DNA from: Verrucomicrobiota bacterium
GTDB lineage: Bacteria; Verrucomicrobiota; Verrucomicrobiia; Opitutales; Opitutaceae
Length of the DNA: 64,000 nt
Assembly (NCBI GenBank): GCA_023416735.1
Contig: JAEZGX010000025.1
Coordinates: 124,001 to 188,000 of the forward strand
Direction of reading: 5' to 3'
Part shown: one piece after another, positions 29,835-37,106 of the stretch
How the letters are laid out: every line of letters begins with the position of its first letter
How positions within the stretch are numbered: position 1 is the first letter of the stretch
Translations under genes and position numbers: made by a program
Notes under the pieces: generated by a model
The model's input: only the letters and a program-made list of their open reading frames with translations
The model's database searches: none
What the model was told of the DNA's origin: nothing

Positions 29835-29841
29835 TGTTCAC
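29814..29841 (+). repeat. Left terminal inverted repeat of the island
   Basis: Read inward it starts GTT, and positions 20-28 are ACTGTTCAC (29833-29841). The right end has the same nine bases at exactly the same distance from its terminus. The outer 19 bases match only in part. Confidence 0.75.
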
Positions 29842-29844
29842 TAA

Positions 29845-29863
29845 GGCCCGTAAGTGACGGGCC
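29845..29863. repeat. Hairpin just inside the left island end
   Basis: A perfect ggcccgt/acgggcc stem with a 5-base loop sits three bases inside the terminal repeat. It could insulate the truncated radical SAM fragment from island transcription or serve the recombinases. The rest of 29864-29933 holds a 12-base palindrome TGTTCATGAACA (29897-29908). Confidence 0.6.
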
Positions 29864-29933
29864 CCATGAGTCATGCGTGACAGCATCCGGCTTTTCTGTT
29901 CATGAACATTTTGGCCGCTGCGGGACCTGTGGC

Positions 29934-30173
29934 TTAGAACAGGTCTGCCACATCTGTTTTGAGCGCACGAGCTATCGCGACCGCTTCGTAGTCGAGGACG
30001 TAACGTTTCCCATTTTCAATTCGACCTAGAGCAGATCGATCCAGGCTCACTCCTCGTGCAGCCAATCGCCCGGCAAGGTCTTCTAGAGAAATTGATGGTT
30101 GAGCCTTTTTTCGGATTTCTCGAATTCGGGCCCCGACAACGTTTCGTGTTCGGATATCTGCTGTCTTTTTCAA
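29934..30173 (-). CDS. XRE family transcriptional regulator
   Basis: This 79-residue protein is essentially one Cro/C1-type helix-turn-helix ('VGARIREIRKKAQPSISLED', 'SALGRIENGKRYVLDYEAVA', 'IARALKTDVADLF'). The start is TTG at 30173; an in-frame stop lies immediately upstream, so no earlier start exists. It is divergent from the 93-residue gene at 30240. Between them are two identical palindromes that are the obvious operators. It is probably the island's own repressor; which island operons it controls beyond its neighbour is unknown. Confidence 0.85.
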   Translation of the reverse strand: MKKTADIRTRNVVGARIREIRKKAQPSISLEDLAGRLAARGVSLDRSALGRIENGKRYVLDYEAVAIARALKTDVADLF

Positions 30174-30178
30174 TCAAC

Positions 30179-30239
30179 GGGTGGACTTCACCCATTGACT
30201 TTAACGCTTTTCGAGGGGGATAGTGGGTGGACTTCACCC
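30179..30239. promoter_or_regulatory. Twin palindromic operators between XRE gene and 30240 gene
   Basis: 'gggtggacttcaccc' occurs at 30179-30193 and again at 30225-30239, each with 5-base inverted arms (gggtg/caccc); the identical run extends two bases further (at). The first abuts the TTG start of the XRE gene and the second abuts the ATG at 30240. Their centres are 46 bases apart, so repressor bound at both would block both directions and the start codons. Confidence 0.75.
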
Positions 30240-30521
30240 ATGAAAAAAAGCGCAGGCAGCACACGAGCTTATACCGGTGTCGTTCAAGCGTGGCTGTATG
30301 TCGACAACGAGACATCAGAACCATCGCGGTGTATAGGAGGTTTCACTGATCCTATCCTCCAAAACTTCGAACTTTGGGGAGGAACTTCCGTCGTTAGATT
30401 GAAGCAAGCGATCCGTGAGGCAGCAGCTTTGTATTTCGGAACAACGGTAAGTGTTAAATTCTGCCGCGTCTCGCATGACCTATATTGCGATTACATTACG
30501 AGCTTTCTTCACAGCTCTTGA
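30240..30521 (+). CDS. Hypothetical protein, divergent from XRE regulator
   Basis: This is a 93-residue protein of no family I recognise. It starts MKKSAGSTRAYTG directly after the second operator palindrome and has mixed polar and aromatic composition with two late cysteines. The open frame continues upstream to 30099, but that part crosses the operators, so the ATG at 30240 is preferred. Because it is controlled by the XRE operators, it could be an anti-repressor or small effector of the island. That is a guess. The 113 bases after it hold no gene. Confidence 0.5.
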   Translation: MKKSAGSTRAYTGVVQAWLYVDNETSEPSRCIGGFTDPILQNFELWGGTSVVRLKQAIREAAALYFGTTVSVKFCRVSHDLYCDYITSFLHSS

Positions 30522-30634
30522 GCGCGGGGATGCTAATTCGAGATGTCGAAGTAACGATCTTTGGAGCAAAGCACGTGGGCACAAATTAATATAGCAACGC
30601 ACCTGTGGTCAAAGCTGCGGGTGAGTCGTTTTCC

Positions 30635-31873
30635 TTAGCCAGCATCGACAAACGTGCGCCTGATTTCCAAGTATCCTAATCTGTCGGATTCCGGCAGCGC
30701 CATCTCGTCAATTATACCGGCAATGAAAAACAACGTGTTCTTTACCCGAACCCGTCCTTTGCCTGACGCCTGGTAGAATGGATGAGAGAAATCAACAAGC
30801 GCGACTTTTGAGAAGATCTTGTCGCTACGAAATTTTAGCTCATCGACCGAGTCGAGTGCACCGAAGGATATGAGCAGATCAAAAAGTGCTTGTATGCCGA
30901 TCGTCTTGTTTATGTAGGACGACGAAGCAGCGCGGGAAAACAGATGCTCCTTGGCAGATTGAAAATATGTTTCGATGCCGTCGAAGATTAGGTCATCTTC
31001 AACGTTTAGGTAGCTTCTTCGCCATGGGGCTCCATCGTTAGGAAGCAATGCTCGATTTCTGCTCAATATCGAATGAGAATGCAGGTCCTCTCGGTCCTTC
31101 TTAGGATTTCTCGAAATGAGTCTCATTATGCCCTCGACGATTGCCGCGGTTGACACGCGCCATGATCCATTTGCTTGCAGTAGCCCCGTGTCGTCAATTG
31201 GCGCAATTTTAATGTGTCCGGCAAACGGGGAGTTCTTTTTGAGATTCAATTTTCTGGTCAGGAAAACAGCCAATTTATCTGGCGACCACTCTACTGCTTT
31301 TTCCTCATCCAGGTTGTAGCCGAACTGTTCGTAAGCTAGGCTTTTATCAACTTTCCTTTGGTTGATATTAATTGTTGCGAACAAGTATGCTTGGTATGAA
31401 TGGGGGAGATCCACGTAGACGGAGCAAATCAGCTCCATGTCCTTCCGCTTTTCCTCACAGAAGTCGAAACCTAGAAGGCGATGTTGTCCGTCAATAACGC
31501 TGGCCATCTGATCCGCCGTGGGAATCACAAGTTCGAAGCCGCCCGAGGGAGTCTTTTCCACACGCCAACGTTTCGTTTCATCCTCTTGGAGGACGCCGTC
31601 ATTTATGTAATTGGCGGACAAGATGACGCTATTAGGAAACGCCGCCTCAACTGTATCGATATACTTCGCGATTTTGCGTGCACGGGTGGGCGAAGCCATC
31701 CGCTGTGCCCCAAGCAGTGAGTAGAGGAGCCTATTCCGGTCTACCTTCTCGATTCGTGTGGGGTCAAGATAGGTGATTTGACGCACCGTGCGAGCGGGTA
31801 GCGAAACGACATAGAAGTCTGCGAGCGGTTGCCGCACAAGGATCGCCGGAATTCGAAGAGGAAACGTGAGCAT
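30635..31873 (-). CDS. DGQHR domain protein (DndB-like paralog)
   Basis: This is a 412-residue protein with the DGQHR signature at residues 128-132 ('ASVIDGQHRLLGF'), followed by 'YLFATININQRKVDKSLAY', the hallmark of DndB/DGQHR-fold proteins. It is the last gene of the dnd-led minus-strand operon, 11 bases after the membrane-protein gene. DndB regulates dnd expression in known systems; second DGQHR proteins also accompany DNA-modification loci, sometimes as putative DNA-binding or enzymatic partners. Its role here is open. It shares little with the island's dndB beyond the motif region. Confidence 0.82.
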   Translation of the reverse strand: MLTFPLRIPAILVRQPLADFYVVSLPARTVRQITYLDPTRIEKVDRNRLLYSLLGAQRMASPTRARKIAKYIDTVEAAFPNSVILSANYINDGVLQEDETKRWRVEKTPSGGFELVIPTADQMASVIDGQHRLLGFDFCEEKRKDMELICSVYVDLPHSYQAYLFATININQRKVDKSLAYEQFGYNLDEEKAVEWSPDKLAVFLTRKLNLKKNSPFAGHIKIAPIDDTGLLQANGSWRVSTAAIVEGIMRLISRNPKKDREDLHSHSILSRNRALLPNDGAPWRRSYLNVEDDLIFDGIETYFQSAKEHLFSRAASSSYINKTIGIQALFDLLISFGALDSVDELKFRSDKIFSKVALVDFSHPFYQASGKGRVRVKNTLFFIAGIIDEMALPESDRLGYLEIRRTFVDAG

Positions 31874-31884
31874 GGCTACGTGGA

Positions 31885-32352
31885 TTAGGGAATTCTTCCC
31901 CCCAGCGCGTCGATAGCGTCCGAGTCGTCATGGTCGGGGTTGGAAGTGCTGACACATAGCCAAAGCAAAAGGGCCACCAACGCACCGACAAACGTGCAGA
32001 TCCCGATAAATATGTTGTTGTTCACTGCCAAAACACAAGAACCAGCGGTTGCCGAGACAAGAGCGGCTGAATAGTAGATGAAACTAACGGTGCGGTCCTT
32101 TTCCCCACGGAGAGTGTGGTCAGCGGAAGCGGTGAAGGCGATCGCGATGAAGTAGGTCGCGAAGTTTCCCAGCACCACGGCGCCGGTTGCGGATCGCTCG
32201 CCGAGGAGATACTGACCGAGCGCAATCCATGTCCCTAAATTGCCAAAAAGGACGACGATTACGGAGAAGTAGATCACACGACGGGGGTCCCCAAGCTTCC
32301 GAGGATTGTTGCCAACCAAACGCCAACCTAAGCTCTTCCATTTTTCGATCAT
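31885..32352 (-). CDS. Small integral membrane protein
   Basis: This is a 155-residue protein with about four hydrophobic helices (near 26-46, 55-78, 90-110, 113-133), a basic N-terminus and an acidic C-terminal tail ('SNPDHDDSDAIDALGG'). No family recognised. It sits between the 149-residue gene and the DGQHR gene in the same orientation. Membrane proteins at the end of defence operons are often effectors that damage the membrane, but nothing in the sequence proves this. Confidence 0.65.
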   Translation of the reverse strand: MIEKWKSLGWRLVGNNPRKLGDPRRVIYFSVIVVLFGNLGTWIALGQYLLGERSATGAVVLGNFATYFIAIAFTASADHTLRGEKDRTVSFIYYSAALVSATAGSCVLAVNNNIFIGICTFVGALVALLLWLCVSTSNPDHDDSDAIDALGGRIP

Positions 32353-32449
32353 CGCGGGCCGGGTGAAAAGAAGCTAGGAGGGTGTTTTACCGGCCTGTCG
32401 GTTCAAATCCATTCTCCCGAGGGGACGCGGCTCATGCACGAAGCTCAGT

Positions 32450-32899
32450 CTAAGGATTGACGAGAATATCTTTGCACCGTGAAAGCAGGTAGATCGGATT
32501 GTTCGGCATATCCGACAACTGCTCCCGAAGATAGTTAAAGCCGCCGGCCGCATACTCGTTGAGTTCACGGACGCCTTCCGGCGTTAGCTCACCGCTCGCG
32601 GCAGCGCCATTTACGAGAGCAGATATTTCTTTAACAACAGCGGCTCGTTCGTCGACGTGAATGCCTTTTCTCTTCAGCACGGATGAGATTAGCCGCCCTA
32701 CAAGCAGGATTTGATAAGGGCGAAATCGCTGCGTGAAGTCCTTCACAAACTCGTTTCCATTTTCCAGCGGTTCTGATCGGCCCTTTTGGAATCCTATCAT
32801 GGCGCAGAGATAGTAGACGTCGAACTTACTCTCGAACGGTTGTTGGCCGTCGATCCTGCGAAACCAATTGTCTGCTTCCGGGTGTAACTTGAACGACAT
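32450..32899 (-). CDS. Conserved-looking helical protein of the Dnd operon
   Basis: This is a 149-residue protein starting MSFKLHPEADNWF at 32899, four bases after the ATPase stop. The longer open frame upstream is the ATPase read in another frame. It is alpha-helical, with 'SKFDVYYLCAMIGFQKG' and 'VRELNEYAAGGFNYLREQL'. I do not recognise a named family. Tight spacing with the Rad50-like ATPase suggests they work together, for example as a small partner subunit. The 97-base gap downstream is empty. Confidence 0.7.
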   Translation of the reverse strand: MSFKLHPEADNWFRRIDGQQPFESKFDVYYLCAMIGFQKGRSEPLENGNEFVKDFTQRFRPYQILLVGRLISSVLKRKGIHVDERAAVVKEISALVNGAAASGELTPEGVRELNEYAAGGFNYLREQLSDMPNNPIYLLSRCKDILVNP

Positions 32900-32903
32900 G
32901 GCG

Positions 32904-34889
32904 TCAATTCGTTTGGGCTCCAGTGATATCCTCGCCCAATCGCATGAAGGCGTCTCGACCCTCCAATAGTATCCCATTGTCGGATTTTTGCGCCACGCTA
33001 CCTCCGATGTCTGAAAGGCGCTTCGCCACCTTTTCGTTAAGGCGCAGTAGCGTGAGATAACGGACATCTCCGCCAGCAGCGGTTTCCAGCGGTTCGACGA
33101 AATATTGACGTTCGGTGGGGATGACGAAACCCACGAATTGGCTGACCAGTTTCGGAAGGAGGCCGCCGAGGTGGCGCCTAGCTTCGTCGTCAAGTGGTCC
33201 AGCTGGGCTGTCGACAACAAAAGGGAAACGGTTGCCGCCTGCGTGCAGCAATCCAGCCAAGAATACATAACCGACTGAAAGCCCTTGGCCAACACTTACA
33301 CCGGTCTTTCCTGAGATACGAACCGATCTATCAATACTCGCTATACGGACGGGGTTGTAGGACAAGACTTGGCTTAGTTGATTGTTGGCGTCCGCAATAA
33401 CGCTGTTCTTCAGTTTCTTGTGCGCCTCATCATATGCCCCCTCGATTGTATTGGTAAGCAATTCGGTTTGCTGTTTACGACGGAGCGAGCCGGTTGCCTC
33501 TGCGATTTCCAACTCCAGCTGCTTTATTCTGCGGTCGAAATAGTCTAAGCAGACTCCATCCTCCCGGTCCCCCGGCTGAGAGGGCCTTGATGCTTCCTCC
33601 GCGTATGCTTCGGCGTCTGCCCGAGCCTTAATGGCCTTTTCCAAGTTCTCCTTGTCTAGAGCGAATTGATCACCCTCGTCAGCGGCAGCTCGCGTGCGTA
33701 TGTCTTTCAGGCTGGATTCCGCCTGAGCCACTTCGTCGTCGGAACTCGCGAGTTCCTGAAAACGCGAGGCGAAGCTTTCGTCGTCGGCCGGGGGGTGAAA
33801 ACGACGAACCGAGTGCTTGAATTCGTTCAAGAACGCGGCGATGTCGTCGCCCAGGATTGAATCCGCTTTTCTGCGTATTGAGACCTTCGCCTCACTGTCC
33901 ATGGGGCGTCCGCAGATGCACTCATGCTGCTTCAAAAGGTCCTCGATAAACGCCACCGATGTCTTTTCTGGAAGCTTCAGCTCGTCGAGATGGTCGGCAA
34001 GCTCCCGAAGCTCCTCGTGAGATGTAGGACAAAGAAAGAGTGGGTTCGGGAAAGCTGCATCTAGCCGATGCATGGCGCTCTTTCGTTGATCGAGAGATTT
34101 AGAATGTGCGTCCAGCGCTGCTTGTTCTTCCTTCTTGTATCGCTCAGAAGAGAGTAATCGAGAGCGAATGGTATTCTCTAAGCTCTCGATCTCCTTTTGG
34201 AGAACGGACGCCCGTGCGCGAGAAGCATCGACTTGCGCTTGAACCTCTTTTCGTCGGGTTTCGAGTTTGCCAAGAAGCGTCTGCTTCTTTGTCAGTTCGG
34301 CTTCCCGATTCGCCGATTTACGGTTCTTGACGTAGTTTTCATAGCTCACCCGAGCTTGATCTCGAAGTTCTATAAGATGATATAGCCCGTAAAACGTATC
34401 GATAACGCTGCTGGCGTCCACATGGGCCTCGCCAGAAACTAAATGCTCGGCAAGCTCACCATCAAAAAAAAGTAGTTCACTGAAACGGGGATCGAGAAAT
34501 CTACGAACATTTGGTGGAGGAGAATAGCCATCGCTCATCCTGCTTCCAGATGTGGTTGTATAGGTTACTACCCCCTCCGCAAAATGGAACGTCATCTCGA
34601 TTACGAGTCGATGAGTTCTGTCAATCAATAGAGTTGCTCGAAAACGCCCTTCGTCTGCGGGGTTTTCTGAATCCTGGTAGCCCTTCACCTTTGCTGAATC
34701 CCACCGCTCCGCTGAGCCATCCATGGCTGCGCGTAGGCAGTGAAGCGTGGTGGTCTTTCCCGTCCCGTTTGGCATCTGGACTAAAGCAACTTGAGGAACC
34801 CTGCCGCTACTTGTAGCGAGCAAAACCTCGATGTTCGGGCATCGAAGACCCTCGGATTTCCACTGAATCAGCTCAATGGTGGTCGGCAT
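32904..34889 (-). CDS. Rad50/DndD-like SMC-type ATPase
   Basis: This is a 661-residue SMC-type ATPase. Walker A is 'QMPNGTGKTTTLH' (residues 42-46 for GTGKT), and coiled-coil arms lie at about 180-300 and 380-490. Between the arms is a zinc-hook-like 'HECICGRPMD' near 322-326. A signature-like segment 'VGQGLSVGYVFLAGLL' and a Walker B 'FPFVVDSPAGPLDD' near 555-565 follow; the last two resemble DndD. The ATG at 34889 follows the small gene's stop by one base; an in-frame ATG at 34916 would overlap it. It is probably the motor or DNA-clamping part of the island's non-canonical module. Confidence 0.82.
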   Translation of the reverse strand: MPTTIELIQWKSEGLRCPNIEVLLATSSGRVPQVALVQMPNGTGKTTTLHCLRAAMDGSAERWDSAKVKGYQDSENPADEGRFRATLLIDRTHRLVIEMTFHFAEGVVTYTTTSGSRMSDGYSPPPNVRRFLDPRFSELLFFDGELAEHLVSGEAHVDASSVIDTFYGLYHLIELRDQARVSYENYVKNRKSANREAELTKKQTLLGKLETRRKEVQAQVDASRARASVLQKEIESLENTIRSRLLSSERYKKEEQAALDAHSKSLDQRKSAMHRLDAAFPNPLFLCPTSHEELRELADHLDELKLPEKTSVAFIEDLLKQHECICGRPMDSEAKVSIRRKADSILGDDIAAFLNEFKHSVRRFHPPADDESFASRFQELASSDDEVAQAESSLKDIRTRAAADEGDQFALDKENLEKAIKARADAEAYAEEASRPSQPGDREDGVCLDYFDRRIKQLELEIAEATGSLRRKQQTELLTNTIEGAYDEAHKKLKNSVIADANNQLSQVLSYNPVRIASIDRSVRISGKTGVSVGQGLSVGYVFLAGLLHAGGNRFPFVVDSPAGPLDDEARRHLGGLLPKLVSQFVGFVIPTERQYFVEPLETAAGGDVRYLTLLRLNEKVAKRLSDIGGSVAQKSDNGILLEGRDAFMRLGEDITGAQTN

Positions 34890-34890
34890 G

Positions 34891-35097
34891 CTATTTGCCT
34901 GCGGAGGACTGGCCATCTGCCGTTAACGGCGACATAGCTTCAAGAATTAGACCTAATTGTTGGTCGCGATCCTTGTTCGCAAAGTCACCTTGTTCGGCTC
35001 GAATCAACCACGCTACAATCTTGCGGTGCGCTTCGGGAGGAATTTTGCATCGTTCACACGAGGTTTCCAAGGCCTGCTCTACTATCTTATGGGGCAT
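34891..35097 (-). CDS. Small protein of the Dnd operon (68 residues)
   Basis: This is a predicted helical protein with 'SCERC' and 'RKIVAWLIRAEQGDF'. It sits 12 bases after the helicase stop and one base before the ATPase ATG, so its translation is coupled to both. I do not know the family. Small companion proteins are common in modification-linked defence operons, which makes this a plausible subunit or regulator. Its reality rests on tight spacing and frame, not on homology. Confidence 0.6.
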   Translation of the reverse strand: MPHKIVEQALETSCERCKIPPEAHRKIVAWLIRAEQGDFANKDRDQQLGLILEAMSPLTADGQSSAGK

Positions 35098-35109
35098 CTT
35101 TCGAATTTA

Positions 35110-37101
35110 TTAATCACTATCTGGTCTTAACTTGCTCAGTTCAGTGAGCCAAGAAATCCGTTCCTCGTCAAAGCCCTCTTGAACGATTTCGCCATCATCT
35201 CCAACGCGACGAAAATCTAAAACATGAGCCACTTTTCCTAGGTTTGAGGGATCCTTTCGCAAGCATCTTCCAAGGCGTTGTATCGTTTCCCGGCGCCCAC
35301 GCTGAGATGCGAAGAGCACGATATTTTTCAGCTTCGGAAGATCAATTCCCTGGGAGAGCTTGTGGCAAGTGATTAGGCAGTCCATTCGGCCGGCCGCGAA
35401 GTCTTCGAGGATCTTGGTAGGGTCGATATCGAAGTATTGGCTGAATCGGTGAGAGTATTGAATGATGGTCGGATAAACAGCTTCGGCGAAATCTTTGTCC
35501 TCCACGAAGAGGACGCTGTTCATTATCGAGGAGGGACCGTGATGCACGAGATGATTTGCAAATACTATAGGCTTTTGTCGCGCCTTCTTGTAGACGCGGC
35601 TCAACTCGATCAGTTTCTGATGGGGAGGCCATGGGCTTCCTGCTTTTGCAGCAGCCGCTTCACGCGCATGCACGGCCTTGAGGTCCTGCTTATCCTCTGA
35701 CGTGAGTCGGTAGGGAATAACCGTGTAGTCAAACGGGCATAGCACTCGGCTTTTTATAGCATGTTCGAGAGAGAACTCGAATACGACAGGCCCTATTTCC
35801 TGCTCGATGAAGTCGTTGCCGTCGTTGTCGAAGTCTCGCTCAGGGGTGGCCGACAAACCTACGCGATATTCAAAGAACCTGCTGTGCCCGGCAAGCCCCG
35901 ATCGGTTTCCGAGGCTGCCCAAGTCGTGAACCTCGTCGTGCACGAGCGCCATCTTGGGATGCCTTCCCGTCTTTGATAGTTGTCGGACTACTCGTTGAAG
36001 GTTTTCTCGGGAGCAGAGAAGAACTTTGCGCGTGGGATTAAGGAGGAACCGTTCTTCTTCGCGATATTCCGCGTAGGCGCACAGAAGGCTCACCCCGGTG
36101 AGAGACGTTAGATTCTTACGAATGTCTTCCTCCCATTGGCGAAGTAGGTCATTGCCGGCCATGCTGAACACCGCCGACTCTATACGCCCAGACATGATGA
36201 GATATCTTACGAGAGCGAGAGAGGTTCTCGTTTTGCCTGTGCCTGTCGCCATCTCCAGGATACCGTGTCGCTTCAAAAGCATCGTATCGCAGGCTTGCTT
36301 TTGATGTTTCCAGAGTGGGCCAAAGCATTCTTCTTCGAGAGAGTATCGCTTCGGGGCTTTTTCTCGTGGCCCCCCTGACGGGTGGTCCTTTGCATATTGC
36401 TTTATTTCCTCCAAAAGCACTGGGGATATCTCGCGAACCAGGAGATTTTTAGGGTCGGGGTTCCAGCATCGCTCAAATTCATCGCGCTTTAGGGTGACGC
36501 GTTTGTTGTCAGAGGGATGCCAAGAGCAGAAGACGTCGACCGATTCGGAATTCACCGCATGGCCCGACCACGACTCATTTGCCGACCCCGTAAACGCTAC
36601 TTGCTCCCCACCAGGAAAGCCAAACAGGCCGATTTTTTTGTGGAAGATCCCGCGCTCTTCACCGGCGCATAGATTAAACGCAAAGCGAATTTCGAGCCTG
36701 TTCGAGGCGATCAGCCAGGCTAGCAGTCCAGTAAGCTCGTGAACCGTTGGTTCAATGCTTGATGACCAAGCAAGTGCCCTGCGGACGAAGTCGTCGATTC
36801 CGTGTTCGAACAATTTCAGCCGTTCATCCGGGTCCGTCGCGGCTTTCAAAGCGCGCCAGTCCGATTCCATCAGTTCAGGTGAAATGAGCAGTCGAATGTG
36901 GACGTGTCGCGATCCTACGAGATTAGAAACACCACCGGTCCAAGTCCGTAGAGCGCTGGTTGAGAAATACCCCGCTGCACGATCGTAGGAGTCGCAGTTT
37001 TGCAAACACGGCACGAAAAACTCTCGGACGATGTCGTGCACTTCTGAGCAATACAGCTCTTGGAGTTTGGGGAGCTTTAGCACGCCTGGGGTCTCGCTCA
37101 T
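35110..37101 (-). CDS. PLD-nuclease / SF2 helicase fusion
   Basis: This is a 663-residue protein. The N-terminal 240 residues hold a phospholipase-D-like nuclease half-site ('GIFHKKIGLFGF', His154 and Lys156, then 'AFTGSANESWSGH'). A DEAD/DEAH-type helicase follows, with Walker A 'MATGTGKTRTSLALV' (285-291), DEVHD box (389-393), 'VGLSATPERD', 'LITCHKLSQGIDLP' and the motif VI 'RETIQRLGRCLRKD'. The architecture fits a DNA-restricting translocase. A helicase family named 'DNA phosphorothioation system restriction enzyme' exists in NCBI models and should be tested. The ATG at 37101 is 5 bases after the previous stop. Confidence 0.85.
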   Translation of the reverse strand: MSETPGVLKLPKLQELYCSEVHDIVREFFVPCLQNCDSYDRAAGYFSTSALRTWTGGVSNLVGSRHVHIRLLISPELMESDWRALKAATDPDERLKLFEHGIDDFVRRALAWSSSIEPTVHELTGLLAWLIASNRLEIRFAFNLCAGEERGIFHKKIGLFGFPGGEQVAFTGSANESWSGHAVNSESVDVFCSWHPSDNKRVTLKRDEFERCWNPDPKNLLVREISPVLLEEIKQYAKDHPSGGPREKAPKRYSLEEECFGPLWKHQKQACDTMLLKRHGILEMATGTGKTRTSLALVRYLIMSGRIESAVFSMAGNDLLRQWEEDIRKNLTSLTGVSLLCAYAEYREEERFLLNPTRKVLLCSRENLQRVVRQLSKTGRHPKMALVHDEVHDLGSLGNRSGLAGHSRFFEYRVGLSATPERDFDNDGNDFIEQEIGPVVFEFSLEHAIKSRVLCPFDYTVIPYRLTSEDKQDLKAVHAREAAAAKAGSPWPPHQKLIELSRVYKKARQKPIVFANHLVHHGPSSIMNSVLFVEDKDFAEAVYPTIIQYSHRFSQYFDIDPTKILEDFAAGRMDCLITCHKLSQGIDLPKLKNIVLFASQRGRRETIQRLGRCLRKDPSNLGKVAHVLDFRRVGDDGEIVQEGFDEERISWLTELSKLRPDSD

Positions 37102-37106
37102 CTCAT

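Noticed and set aside
29897..29908. TGTTCATGAACA as a third LexA-like box
   Set aside because: The half-sites are 2 bases apart instead of 4 and no gene start is near; kept only as a palindrome.
35110..37101. DISARM or BREX assignment for the PLD-helicase
   Set aside because: No DUF1998 protein, methyltransferase, BrxC/PglX or PglZ is nearby; the operon is led by dnd genes.
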